DNA from: an uncultured Granulosicoccaceae bacterium
Lineage (GTDB): Bacteria; Pseudomonadota; Gammaproteobacteria; Granulosicoccales; Granulosicoccaceae
NCBI GenBank assembly: GCA_938035525.1
Contig: CALHOI010000031.1
Span: forward strand, 1-64,000
DNA length: 64,000 bases
Direction: 5' to 3'
Shown one piece after another: positions 27,685 to 36,788 of the stretch. Position 1 is the stretch's first letter, and the number at the start of each line of letters is the position of its first letter. The notes under the pieces were generated by a model. It was not told the DNA's origin and ran no database searches. It saw only the letters and a program-made list of their open reading frames with translations. Both the position numbers and the translations under genes were made by a program.

Positions 27685-28149
27685 TTAACTCTCAACCAAC
27701 GCTGGTGTCTTTTCTGACACCAGCGAAAATCCATGCCCCTGCCGCAAACAATAGCTTATCCATTTGTGTAAAAAACGATTAAGTCGATAGCCATCGGATA
27801 AATCTCTGGTGCGTCTTTTCTCGTTACGCGCTGCCGGTATGAGGCCACTCATCACCTCGCACGTTCTGGCATCGTGATACAAACGAATCATGAGATCAGG
27901 CTCACGCTCGTGTCGCGATGATGACGAAAACAGGTAAGTGAGTTTGAACGTTGTCGTGTACCGGTTATGGACTATGTCACTGAGCTCCAGCGGTAACAGT
28001 CCATCGGGCCTGGAAACATAGGTGGATGACTGATACTGCCTTAGCTCAGGCGCCAGTAAGCGTATGAGCATGTAGTTATTCTCATAGAGCTCCATCAGCG
28101 AGTTAAACCGGCCAGACGTTTTAGGGCGCAGTAGCGTTGTATCGTGCAT
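27685..28149 (-). CDS. DUF1249 family protein (YqiB-like)
   Basis: This 154-residue cytoplasmic protein starts from the ATG at 28149; an upstream start at 28221 adds residues outside the family. Landmarks are MELYENNYMLIRLLAP, RYTTTFKLTY and PDLMIRLYHDARTCEVM, as in E. coli YqiB. It has no known activity. The C-terminal region is longer than the family core. Confidence 0.88.
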   Translation of the reverse strand: MHDTTLLRPKTSGRFNSLMELYENNYMLIRLLAPELRQYQSSTYVSRPDGLLPLELSDIVHNRYTTTFKLTYLFSSSSRHEREPDLMIRLYHDARTCEVMSGLIPAARNEKRRTRDLSDGYRLNRFLHKWISYCLRQGHGFSLVSEKTPALVES

Positions 28150-28382
28150 AAAATTGGAATGAGGCGGTAAACCCGCCACCAGAAAACAAACCTTATTATG
28201 GTTGCCACAACCGCCAAGCACAACGTTTTAATTTGAGTAATGTCGAGTGCTTCGGCAGGCTATTTGCCTTGAATTTCGCGATTTGATCACCAGATTCTGG
28301 TTGTTATCGTCACTTTTTGACAAATCACAAACGATTCAGCTCGCTTTATCGCTTGCCCTATCAAGCGATTAGCACAACGATG

Positions 28383-28391
28383 TGCGATAAT
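28383..28391 (+). promoter_or_regulatory. Probable extended -10 of the infA promoter
   Basis: The sequence tgcgataat fits an extended -10 (TGn-GATAAT), 34 bp before the infA ATG. No clear -35 stands at 17 bp; a TTGACA at 28317-28322 is too distant and may belong to a second promoter. Confidence 0.4.
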
Positions 28392-28424
28392 GTTACAAAT
28401 AGATATAGGCTTAACTGAGATTTA

Positions 28425-28643
28425 ATGGCTAAAGAAGAACCAATTGAAATGGAAGGTACTGTCATAGACACCCTTCCAAATACCATGTTCCGAGTAGAAC
28501 TAGAAAACGGTCATGTGGTGACCGCACATATTTCCGGCAAAATGCGAAAGCACTACATCCGGATTCTTACCGGCGACAAAGTGACTGTGCAAATGACTCC
28601 CTACGATCTTTCAAAGGGCCGCATCACTTATCGTAGCCGTTAA
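28425..28643 (+). CDS. infA: Translation initiation factor IF-1
   Basis: This 72-residue S1/OB-fold protein binds the ribosomal A site during initiation. The whole sequence matches the family from [15 protein letters not shown] to the C-terminal KGRITYRSR. It is full length. It lies near clpS-clpA as in many gammaproteobacteria, here with a carbonic anhydrase gene between. Confidence 0.98.
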   Translation: MAKEEPIEMEGTVIDTLPNTMFRVELENGHVVTAHISGKMRKHYIRILTGDKVTVQMTPYDLSKGRITYRSR

Positions 28644-28674
28644 TGGGCGTCATTAGTCGCCCAGTGATCACCAG

Positions 28675-28832
28675 GTGCTGGCCAAGTACTGGCCAAGTGG
28701 ACGCCTTCAGTAGTTTGTTCCCGCACAACCGCCACCAGCTGACATTGCCTGGTGGCTCCAGCATTTAATACTCGTTCTAATCCGTTCTCTAAACCAGTTC
28801 TGAACCTGCTCGTAACCTAAAAAGTTACGAGC
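28675..28832. other. infA-carbonic anhydrase intergenic region with repeats and hairpins
   Basis: The 372-bp gap 28644-29015 holds no gene. Visible elements are an 11-bp tandem duplication (28675-28685 and 28686-28696), an 8-bp stem (28731-28738 with 28749-28756) and a 9-bp perfect stem (28808-28816 with 28824-28832). Neither stem has a T-tract, so they are only possible terminators or RNA structure. Beyond 28835 I see no clear promoter for the next gene. Confidence 0.5.
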
Positions 28833-29015
28833 CTCGATATCGCTGCACCCTCTTTCCTGCTTCTGTCTTCCGCATTACCAGGATGACACGGCTCAATCTT
28901 GCTAGTGGATAAAAAATGAATAGTAAGGAACATACTTGATGATTTTTTGTCGTAGTATTCTCGTGTACGGGTGAAATCCACCTGCGACTTTAACGAATCA
29001 AACATTGGATGTAAC

Positions 29016-29882
29016 ATGCAACACAACGACAAATTTAAAACACTCGCTGTAGCCGTAGCTACCGTCGGACTAGTCGGCTCCGCCATAGCCGCTAATGACA
29101 ACATGGCCGATGACAGCGTTATTGCTGATCAACGCACAGCCCTTGCGGAGTCCACAAATGGGGCTGGCTTCGGGCCGCAATCACCTCGCGATATCGATTC
29201 CACTGCGGGTAACAATCAACGTATTTTCCAGGCAGCACCTGCTTTTACACAAATGAACCTGTGCAATATTCACATGCACGAAGGAGCTGAGCACAAAGGC
29301 ATCAACTTCAGTAAATACGCCGGAAACGGCGATGGTAAAGGTTACGGCACAGGCTTTTTATATTCCGGCGAACTGTCTGCTGAAGAGACTGCACCGCTTA
29401 GCAAAGAAGTTGGTATGGGAGAACACGGCGGTCTGCAAGCTGGCGACACCATAGAAGTTCACTACGTGCACACAACCGCTCAAGTGGAACCAGGACCGAC
29501 ACTGGGGTCGTGCTTAAGCGATGCAATCAAGAATCCACAGCTGCGCGTTGAAACTCAAGTGTACGTTCTGGTTAACGATGATCAGGCACTGGATTTCATG
29601 TCACTGACAGAAGTTGCTCAGGTTAACGGTCTGTATCAGGCGATCAATATCCCGAGCAATACCGGTGATGCGGTGCAGTACACAGGTTCGACCACAGGGC
29701 CTTCTTACAATGAAGCGGGCTCACCTTTCCAGGTAAGCTGGAGCGTCAGACCTGAAGTTGCCAAGGTTAACATCGAAACAGTTGGCGCTTGGTTTAACGA
29801 CAATATCTTTGCCGAAGATCATGCTCACGGGGTCCGAAACCTTGTAACAAATCCTGACCTGCTATCGCCAATCTCAAACTAG
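29016..29882 (+). CDS. Delta-class carbonic anhydrase, exported
   Basis: This 288-residue protein has a Sec signal peptide (cleavage after AIA near residue 25). The mature part carries the pattern I associate with delta-class carbonic anhydrases: NLCNIHMHEGAEHKG, GDTIEVHYVHTT, GSCLSDA, LRVETQVYVLVND, TGPSYNEAGSPFQVSWSVRP and EDHAHGVRNLV. The paired His residues are candidate zinc ligands. It would interconvert CO2 and bicarbonate in the periplasm. The ATG at 29016 is used; an upstream in-frame start at 28971 lies before the signal peptide. It has a strong terminator. Confidence 0.88.
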   Translation: MQHNDKFKTLAVAVATVGLVGSAIAANDNMADDSVIADQRTALAESTNGAGFGPQSPRDIDSTAGNNQRIFQAAPAFTQMNLCNIHMHEGAEHKGINFSKYAGNGDGKGYGTGFLYSGELSAEETAPLSKEVGMGEHGGLQAGDTIEVHYVHTTAQVEPGPTLGSCLSDAIKNPQLRVETQVYVLVNDDQALDFMSLTEVAQVNGLYQAINIPSNTGDAVQYTGSTTGPSYNEAGSPFQVSWSVRPEVAKVNIETVGAWFNDNIFAEDHAHGVRNLVTNPDLLSPISN

Positions 29883-29903
29883 TCACTTCATTGGTTCGGA
29901 CAC

Positions 29904-29935
29904 AAAAAAGCCAACCTCATCGGTTGGCTTTTTTA
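29904..29935. terminator. Bidirectional intrinsic terminator
   Basis: An A-run, a GC-containing stem (gccaacc / ggttggc, 5-base loop) and a T-run make a symmetrical terminator between the convergent carbonic anhydrase and clpA genes. Confidence 0.9.
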
Positions 29936-29986
29936 TTAGTCGCATTTCATACCGACAGAAATAGTAAAGAATGTCGTAGCTGGTCT

Positions 29987-30026
29987 GGCAAATACCAAGC
30001 TTATCCAGCAACTACCAGGCTTATCC
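29987..30026. repeat. 20-bp tandem duplication containing the clpA stop
   Basis: Units 30007-30026 and 29987-30006 are adjacent and match at 17 of 20 positions. On the minus strand the first unit contains the last Gly codon and TAA of clpA; the second repeats that segment in the 3' flank. Confidence 0.8.
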
Positions 30027-32306
30027 TTTCTCGGTAGAGACTTCCTTGTTGTCACGACTCTCGAACTGAAAGGCTATCTCGCCTTTGTCATCGAGAATAA
30101 CGCGAACCTTACCACCCTTACTCAACTGACCAAACAGTATTTCATCGGCCAGCGGTTTCTTGATATTTTCGCTGATGATACGAGCCATTGGTCTGGCACC
30201 CATGGCTTGATCGAAACCATGCTCGGCCAACCATGTTTTGGCTTCGTAGTTAAAGTCGATGGACACGTTCTTCTCTTCAAGCTGCGCTTCAAGTTCAATG
30301 ATGAACTTGTCTACAACATTAAGGATAATGTCTTTATCAAGCGGCTTGAATTGAATAATTGAGTCAAGACGGTTTCTGAACTCCGGTGAAAACATTTTGT
30401 TAACCGCTTCCGAACCATCGGTGGAGTGATCTTGCACGGTGAAACCCATGGTAGAGCGCGATATCGATTCAGCACCAGCATTGGTGGTCATGATTAAAAT
30501 GATGTTTCTGAAGTCAGCCTTACGACCATTGTTATCGGTCAGCGTGCCGTGATCCATAACCTGCAGTAACAAGTTGAACACATCGGGGTGCGCTTTTTCA
30601 ATTTCATCGAGCAGCACCACAGCGTGAGGATTTTGCACAACAGCGTCTGTCAGCAAACCACCCTGATCAAAACCAACATACCCTGGAGGTGCACCAATCA
30701 GGCGTGAAACCGTATGTCGCTCCATGTACTCAGACATATCAAAACGAATCAGCTCAATACCCATCACTTTGGCTAACTGCTTGGTGACTTCTGTCTTACC
30801 AACACCGGTGGGGCCGGCAAACATAAAGCTACCAATAGGCTTGTCTTGCGAACCCAGGCCCGAGCGCGACATTTTTATAGCCGCGGCAAGCGTATCAATC
30901 GCTTTGTCTTGCCCGAAAACCAACATACGAAGATCACGGGCTAACGTCTTGAGCTTATCCATGTCGGTAGACGACACACTTTTTTCTGGTATACGAGCGA
31001 TCTTGGCAATGATAGCCTCGATATCTTTTACTGAAATAGACTTCTTGCCTTTAGCTGAAGTGCCTTTTACTCGGTGATTGGCACCCGCCTCATCGATAAC
31101 ATCAATCGCTTTATCTGGCAGAAAGCGATCATTGATGTAACGACCGGATAACTCGGCAGCCGTTTTTAATGCGTTTTGAGAATACTTTACTTCATGGAAT
31201 TCTTCGTAGCGGGTTTTCAGGCCCTTAAGAATTTCATAGGTTTGTTCAATGGTTGGCTCGACCACATCGATCTTTTGGAAGCGACGCGATAAGGCTCGGT
31301 CTTTTTCAAAGATGCCACGATACTCTTGATAAGTTGTTGAGCCAATGCACTTAAGCTCGCCAGAGGCAAGCATTGGCTTAATTAAGTTTGATGCGTCCAT
31401 CACGCCACCAGAGGCCGCGCCAGCGCCAATAATGGTGTGGATTTCGTCAATAAACAGCACCGCACCTGGTTCTTTTTTGAGTTGCGTCAGGATGCTTTTC
31501 AGGCGTTTCTCAAAATCGCCACGGTACTTGGTACCGGCAACCAAAGCCCCCAGGTCGAGCGAGTAAATAACGCTGTCAGCCAATACATCAGGTACTTCGC
31601 CGTCAACGATTTTCTTAGCCAGGCCTTCAGCGATGGCGGTTTTACCAACCCCGGCTTCACCAACCAGTAAGGGATTATTTTTTCGACGTCGACACAGCAC
31701 CTGCGATGCGCGTTCTATTTCGAAGTCACGACCAATTAACGGATCGATTTCGCCGCGCTGAGCCTTCTCGTTAAGGTTGGCTGCGTATTTGTCTAGCGGC
31801 TTGGCATCCGATTCGCCGTCCTCACCACCATACTCAGTACCACCCTCTTCGGTGTCTTCTGGTTCGTCTTGCGAGTTTTTGGCGATACCGTGCGAAATAT
31901 AGTTAACGACATCCAAGCGCGTGATGTTCTGTTTGTTCAACAGGTAAACAGTTTGCGAATCCTGTTCACCAAAGATGGCGACCAGTACGTTTGCACCGGT
32001 AACTTCTTTTTTGCCTGAGCTTTGCACATGAAATACGGCACGCTGCAACACGCGCTGAAAGCCAAGCGTGGGTTGTGTTTCGCGAGTGTCGTTCTCGTCG
32101 AGTAAAGGGGTGTTTTCTTCAACAAAGGTGTCTAGCTCATCGCGCAGTGTGTCAAGGTCACCACCACACGCACGCAACACCTGCGCAGCCGTGGGGTTAT
32201 CAATTAGAGCAAGCAGCAAGTGCTCGACCGTCATGAATTCAAACCGTCTGGCGCGCGCTTCCTTGAACGCATTGTTTAATGTAAATTCCAGCTCTTTACT
32301 TAGCAT
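30021..32306 (-). CDS. clpA: ATP-dependent Clp protease ATP-binding subunit ClpA
   Basis: This 761-residue AAA+ unfoldase feeds ClpP. It has an N-terminal Clp_N repeat domain (about 1-150), AAA module 1 (Walker [10 protein letters not shown] near 215) and AAA module 2 (GPTGVGKTE near 495). The ClpP-contacting loop region lies before the C-terminal D2-small domain. Length is normal. It follows clpS by about 60 bp on the same strand, the classical arrangement. Confidence 0.98.
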   Translation of the reverse strand: MLSKELEFTLNNAFKEARARRFEFMTVEHLLLALIDNPTAAQVLRACGGDLDTLRDELDTFVEENTPLLDENDTRETQPTLGFQRVLQRAVFHVQSSGKKEVTGANVLVAIFGEQDSQTVYLLNKQNITRLDVVNYISHGIAKNSQDEPEDTEEGGTEYGGEDGESDAKPLDKYAANLNEKAQRGEIDPLIGRDFEIERASQVLCRRRKNNPLLVGEAGVGKTAIAEGLAKKIVDGEVPDVLADSVIYSLDLGALVAGTKYRGDFEKRLKSILTQLKKEPGAVLFIDEIHTIIGAGAASGGVMDASNLIKPMLASGELKCIGSTTYQEYRGIFEKDRALSRRFQKIDVVEPTIEQTYEILKGLKTRYEEFHEVKYSQNALKTAAELSGRYINDRFLPDKAIDVIDEAGANHRVKGTSAKGKKSISVKDIEAIIAKIARIPEKSVSSTDMDKLKTLARDLRMLVFGQDKAIDTLAAAIKMSRSGLGSQDKPIGSFMFAGPTGVGKTEVTKQLAKVMGIELIRFDMSEYMERHTVSRLIGAPPGYVGFDQGGLLTDAVVQNPHAVVLLDEIEKAHPDVFNLLLQVMDHGTLTDNNGRKADFRNIILIMTTNAGAESISRSTMGFTVQDHSTDGSEAVNKMFSPEFRNRLDSIIQFKPLDKDIILNVVDKFIIELEAQLEEKNVSIDFNYEAKTWLAEHGFDQAMGARPMARIISENIKKPLADEILFGQLSKGGKVRVILDDKGEIAFQFESRDNKEVSTEKG

Positions 32307-32368
32307 TATCTTTTAATTGACCAAAGTTAATCTAATTGTCGACAACTGCTTTACAGCGTTGCCTCGTT

Positions 32369-32701
32369 TTAGGCTTCTTCCATTTCACACATCAATGGAT
32401 GTTTCCCTTCCCTGGAATACTGATTGACCAAAGCCACTTTTGTTTCAGCAATTTCGCGAGTGTAAACACCACAAACGCCTTTGCCTTTCTGATGAACGTG
32501 CAACATGATCACATGCGCTTGTTCCCAGTCCAGGTTAAAAAACACCTGTAACACCTCAACCACAAATTCCATTGGGGTGTAATCATCGTTGATCAGTACT
32601 ACTTTAAAAAGCGGCGGCTTCGCCAGCTTGGGACGAGCCCGCTCAACAACCGCTCCACCTTCGTTATTTCGTTCTTCTTCACTCATAACAGCAATATCCA
32701 C
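32369..32701 (-). CDS. clpS: ATP-dependent Clp protease adaptor ClpS
   Basis: This 110-residue N-degron adaptor binds the ClpA N-domain. The core is [20 protein letters not shown], with the acidic ligand-pocket region, then [18 protein letters not shown]. The N-terminal extension is flexible. The start may be ATG 32701 or 32686 (MSEEE). It is first in clpS-clpA. Confidence 0.97.
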   Translation of the reverse strand: MDIAVMSEEERNNEGGAVVERARPKLAKPPLFKVVLINDDYTPMEFVVEVLQVFFNLDWEQAHVIMLHVHQKGKGVCGVYTREIAETKVALVNQYSREGKHPLMCEMEEA

Positions 32702-32886
32702 AAAACCTGTTGCATTAGCTGGAAATACCAGAGTATCTCAACCTGTTAGCGCTCTATTCTACTGCGCTTTCTATGGACTAGTGTACGTCCTGACAGGGCT
32801 TTGCAATGTGATTCAGTGCAGCTATGTAACCCGCAATATTCATACCCTTAACTCAATCTAGGGGATTTTCTCGCTAATTAAATAGG

Positions 32887-32936
32887 CGGTCAAAAATCGG
32901 CCTGCTTAACGCCGATGTTGAGACCTAAGCAGACCG
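32887..32936. other. Competing inverted repeats in the clpS-EPS intergenic region
   Basis: The 394-bp gap 32702-33095 has no gene. Inside it, ctgctta (32902-32908) pairs with taagcag (32926-32932), extended by cggtc (32887-32891) with gaccg (32932-32936). A second stem, atcggc (32896-32901) with gccgat (32911-32916), uses the same bases and excludes the first. This could be an attenuator or small structured RNA, or chance. The clpS promoter must lie in the gap too, but I could not identify it with confidence. Confidence 0.35.
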
Positions 32937-33095
32937 TTCACACAAAGTAGCATGTGCGACAGCAAGCTGACGCATTACCGTCCGCTGTGCCGAGGCGTTA
33001 TACAGAGTGTAGACCCACTATCGGCCTTTCGGTTCGGGAATGCTCGCGTTTAGCGTCATCCGTAATGTGACGCTTTAGGCACAAAATTAGTGTGG

Positions 33096-34928
33096 TTATT
33101 CGCCGCGGTGGTGCTTAAGGTGTCGGCGCTTATCACGTGCACCCGCCATGGAGTTTTTAGCGCGTTTGCGGCGACGTTGCTTGGCCTCAGGGGACGGTAA
33201 AGACAGGCGAGGCGCTTCGTCAAGTTCAGGGCCACCGGCAGTCGCAGCCGCCATTGTTGGGGCTTCAGGCGTTTCTGGGGATGACGAGTTTCGCTCTGCG
33301 AATGCGTTGGTGCGGCGTTTTTTGGGTTTGGCCGCCTCGTCTTTTTTGCGCAATTCATGGTCAATAACCTGCATGCACACCAGCAGTGCCCAAAAATAGG
33401 AAGTGAACTCCAGATTGACCGCACGTGAACCGAAAACACAGATAACCGCGTAGCACACTGTCGCCGATGCCCCGGCAACCCCGGTTGCCCGTATAAACAT
33501 GTCGTCTTTATTTCGCGACAGTGATCGCCCCAAATGAAACGAGTGGGCCAAAATCAGTAGAAACAGAATCAGCGCCGGCAGGCCCATCTGCGAGGCAACG
33601 TAGATATAGGTGTTATGTGGGTCAGATTCGTGTACATCCTGATCGGTGTATTCACTTTTAAGCTTTTGAAAGCCTTTGAAGCCCTTGCCCAAAATGGGGC
33701 TTTCCAGAATCATCTTGCCACCGGCTCGCCACAGGATGACTCGGTGTTCCGAACTTTTATCCAGTTTTTCCGGACCTGTGGTCACAACGGTGGGTTCTTT
33801 GCCAATATCCAGTCGATCGCGGATGGCCTGAGGAAACAAATTAGGGAACACCAGTAACAGCGTAAGTGCCATGACGCCCCAAAACAGCAAAAAACTTTTG
33901 CCGCGGAAATAACCGGCCATTAAACCACCAACCGCTATAGCCAGATAAGCACCACGTGAGAATGTTGAGATCAGTACTTTTAGACCAATTAAAAAATACG
34001 GTGTGAGTAACCAGGCACGAATGTCTTTGATGTAAGTAATAAACAACGCCACCGGAATGAGCATGGTGTACGCCACAAATCCACCAAACATATTGGGCTG
34101 CCTGTGTGGACCACCAATACGACTTTTATCAATACTGGAGCGACCCATTTTTTCATACATTTCGGGTACCGAATAAAGCACCAGAACAATACTGCCCAGT
34201 GCCAGGTACACGACAATACGTTTTGCCTGCTCGATATCTCGAATGCAACTGATGGCAATGAAGTACAAAATAAATTGGTCTATCCAGGCCTTGTAGCTCA
34301 GCAGCTCGTGATGCATTAAATGTTCATAGCCACCAGGCTCTCGCCATATGGTGATTCCGGACAAACTGGACACCACCGCGAATATAAATACCACAGTAGT
34401 ACCAGGAGGCCAGGCGATCAGGGTTTGTCGTTTATCGACTCGTCGTAAAACGGTGGCGAATATGCCTAGCAAGATAAGCATATTGGTGCCATTGACGCCG
34501 GGCGCTACGGGTATGACATAGGTGCCGGAAAAAGGCACGTACAACAGAAAACAGACCAGCACGAGTTCGGCTGTATGAAAAGCGGTAGAAAAAACATACA
34601 GGCCCATTAATCCGGCCAGGCCGTAAAGTATCCAGATTTCCCAAGGCCCGGTTAGCGCAACACCTATGGCCAGCATGGCCGGGAAAATCAAAAATAAACA
34701 AACCGGTGCCAAGCCTTCCCATTTAGGAAAACCATGTTCCATTGAGGCACGCATGGCTTTTTTACGCTGCTTGAGGCGCTCGCGTCGACCCGCCATTTTG
34801 CGACCCGATGCCTTTCCAGCAGCCATCCGACGCGCACGACGACCACGAACGCCGACATCGGCGATCGAATCGTTTATGCCTTCGATGGCATCAGCGTCAG
34901 CGTGCTGAAATGGATTTGTAGAGGCCAT
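33096..34928 (-). CDS. O-antigen ligase/Wzy-like polysaccharide polymerase
   Basis: This 610-residue inner-membrane protein has a basic cytoplasmic N-terminus (about 65 residues, many Arg/Lys), 10-12 helices, and a long periplasmic loop with the ligase-family pattern GKGFKGFQ...DPHNTYIYVASQMG near residues 420-445. A hydrophilic, basic C-terminal tail of about 95 residues follows. This fits the Wzy_C/O-antigen-ligase family; exosortase-A loci carry similar proteins. It probably polymerises or ligates EPS repeat units in the periplasm. It overlaps the deacetylase gene by 32 bp and ends the operon. Confidence 0.85.
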   Translation of the reverse strand: MASTNPFQHADADAIEGINDSIADVGVRGRRARRMAAGKASGRKMAGRRERLKQRKKAMRASMEHGFPKWEGLAPVCLFLIFPAMLAIGVALTGPWEIWILYGLAGLMGLYVFSTAFHTAELVLVCFLLYVPFSGTYVIPVAPGVNGTNMLILLGIFATVLRRVDKRQTLIAWPPGTTVVFIFAVVSSLSGITIWREPGGYEHLMHHELLSYKAWIDQFILYFIAISCIRDIEQAKRIVVYLALGSIVLVLYSVPEMYEKMGRSSIDKSRIGGPHRQPNMFGGFVAYTMLIPVALFITYIKDIRAWLLTPYFLIGLKVLISTFSRGAYLAIAVGGLMAGYFRGKSFLLFWGVMALTLLLVFPNLFPQAIRDRLDIGKEPTVVTTGPEKLDKSSEHRVILWRAGGKMILESPILGKGFKGFQKLKSEYTDQDVHESDPHNTYIYVASQMGLPALILFLLILAHSFHLGRSLSRNKDDMFIRATGVAGASATVCYAVICVFGSRAVNLEFTSYFWALLVCMQVIDHELRKKDEAAKPKKRRTNAFAERNSSSPETPEAPTMAAATAGGPELDEAPRLSLPSPEAKQRRRKRAKNSMAGARDKRRHLKHHRGE

Positions 34929-35661
34929 GGTATAACCGGTTACCCAAGGTTCGCTTAACTAGCGTCTTGGCGTGCTGTTTGCCGCGTTGCTTTGCGTAAT
35001 ACACTGCATCAGCGTTAATGATTCGATCAAATTCATCGAGCGTTGTTCCTCGCCTGATAGCGACCCGCTTTAACGGTCCATTGGTAGCCAGGTCACTTTG
35101 TTTCAGGGTACCGATTTCAGATCCAAAGAGCTGCGAATAGCCAGCGGTACGGGATAACTCCAGGGTACGCTTATTATATCGACCACCGGGATAAGAGATT
35201 GATTGTACCGCTTGCCCGCACTGCGATGACAACTGCTTCATACTTTGACGCAGTTCACATTCTGCTTCATTGTCTGATAAATCGTCGAAGAAGCGGTGGC
35301 TTGTGCCATGAGAACCAATTTCAATCCCGTTGCCAGTCATTTTAGCCAGTTGCTCTGCTGAGCAAAAGTGTGGTCGTTGCCCAACAAAGTCGCTGGTGAC
35401 AAACAAGTATGCACTGAGTCCGCGCTCGGCCAACAGCGGCATGGCGATATCGTAATTACTGACGTGCCCATCGTCGAAGGTGATGACCACATCGGGCATT
35501 GCCTGATTGTTCAGATCAAGCAAACCAACACTTTTATGGCTCAGCCGATCAAGCTGTGCAATAAAATTACTTGTGGACACGGCGTACGGCAAATCTTCTG
35601 CATCGATACGGCTGGTGTCTTCGCCGTTGTACAGGCTGTGGTACATCAGCACAACGCTCAT
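34897..35661 (-). CDS. Polysaccharide deacetylase family protein (CE4 fold)
   Basis: This 254-residue protein has the NodB motifs: TFDDGH (61-66, catalytic base and metal Asp), SHGTSH (metal His at about 118 and 122) and SYPGGRY. This is a complete metal-binding set, so N- or O-deacetylation of the polysaccharide is plausible. There is no signal peptide, which suggests action on cytoplasmic lipid-linked intermediates or an unusual location. It overlaps both neighbours. Confidence 0.9.
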   Translation of the reverse strand: MSVVLMYHSLYNGEDTSRIDAEDLPYAVSTSNFIAQLDRLSHKSVGLLDLNNQAMPDVVITFDDGHVSNYDIAMPLLAERGLSAYLFVTSDFVGQRPHFCSAEQLAKMTGNGIEIGSHGTSHRFFDDLSDNEAECELRQSMKQLSSQCGQAVQSISYPGGRYNKRTLELSRTAGYSQLFGSEIGTLKQSDLATNGPLKRVAIRRGTTLDEFDRIINADAVYYAKQRGKQHAKTLVKRTLGNRLYHGLYKSISAR

Positions 35662-36788
35662 GATTGCTTCCAGCGAACGTTCGCGTTACCACTGAAGTAT
35701 CGAAACGCACCAGCAACAGCCGCAGCATTGAGCTGTAAAAACACTTTGATAAAATTGAACACTTTGTTGTCCAGCGCTTTAACACCCACCATGTTTGCCA
35801 GACCCACGCCGTAAAAAAGCAGTTGGCCAACAAACATCAATTTTAGAAATAATCCAGAGCCAAACATCGACGCCACGAATGCCAGCAACATAGCGTAAGG
35901 CACCAGCAAGCGAAACACCTTATGCGATAAAAATTGCAAAAACACCGGGTTTTTTGCCGGGCTAAAAAGCCATTGATTACGCATGAACGATTGAAAGTTG
36001 CCGGCCAAAGTACGCGTTTTGCGTCTAAACTCGCCACTGACACTGGACTCAGCCGCATCAAATACTTTTGCATCCGGCTCAAATACCGTGCGCTGGCCTT
36101 TTGCCAAAATAGCCACAGGGGTATCAAAATCATCGAGCAAAACATTGGGCTCGTGCGGTATATAGTCGTGTCGACTAATAGCGTACAGAGCACCGGTTGC
36201 ACCGGTGGTAGAAAACAAGCGACTCTCGTTTTGCCGAATCCATTTTTCATAACGCCAGTACAGCCCCACATTTGCAGACTCTACACCGTTGTCATCAGCC
36301 AGACTTAACTCACCACTGACAGCGCCAATACCAGGCATTGCCAAACGCTCACACAACACTTGAATGGCGTTTGCCGACACACGTTGCCGGGCATCCATAA
36401 ACACCAGCACCTCACCAACGGCCATATCCACGCCTTTGTTCAACGCCGTGGGTTTTCCCGCCGCCGGTTCATAGTGCGCGACCTTTAAATTAGGCATGTC
36501 TTTTTGAGCAGCTTCAAGCATGGGGACGCTTTGGTCGGTCGACCCATCAGATACAAATATAAACTCTATGCGCTCTGTGGGGTAATCCAGCGCGCTTAAA
36601 CTCTCCAGCTTAACGGCAATGTTGTTTGCCTCGTTGTGGGCCGCGATGACAACACTGACGCTGGGGTATTCGGTTAATGCAATGCGGTTTTCAATCGGCT
36701 TACGTTTGGCTCGCAGGTGCAGAATCAGCGGAAAAATAGCGTAGGTATATACGCAAAATAATACCGCTAGGAAAAACAAGGTAATCAC
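35658..36788 (-). CDS. Glycosyltransferase family 2 membrane protein
   Basis: This 376-residue GT2 has an N-terminal helix (1-22), a GT-A domain with SVVIAAHNE, VSDGS (79-83) and a DxD-like MDAR (131-134), and the LDDFDTP region. Two or three C-terminal helices complete it, as in EpsF/cellulose-synthase-like transferases. It probably adds a sugar to the lipid-linked repeat on the cytoplasmic face. It overlaps both neighbours by 4 bp. Confidence 0.9.
   Translation of the reverse strand: MITLFFLAVLFCVYTYAIFPLILHLRAKRKPIENRIALTEYPSVSVVIAAHNEANNIAVKLESLSALDYPTERIEFIFVSDGSTDQSVPMLEAAQKDMPNLKVAHYEPAAGKPTALNKGVDMAVGEVLVFMDARQRVSANAIQVLCERLAMPGIGAVSGELSLADDNGVESANVGLYWRYEKWIRQNESRLFSTTGATGALYAISRHDYIPHEPNVLLDDFDTPVAILAKGQRTVFEPDAKVFDAAESSVSGEFRRKTRTLAGNFQSFMRNQWLFSPAKNPVFLQFLSHKVFRLLVPYAMLLAFVASMFGSGLFLKLMFVGQLLFYGVGLANMVGVKALDNKVFNFIKVFLQLNAAAVAGAFRYFSGNANVRWKQS

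Noticed and set aside
33056-33478. 140-codon minus-strand frame at the end of the EPS ligase gene
   Set aside because: It overlaps the well-supported ligase-like gene in another frame and is Arg/Thr/Pro-rich without any motif.
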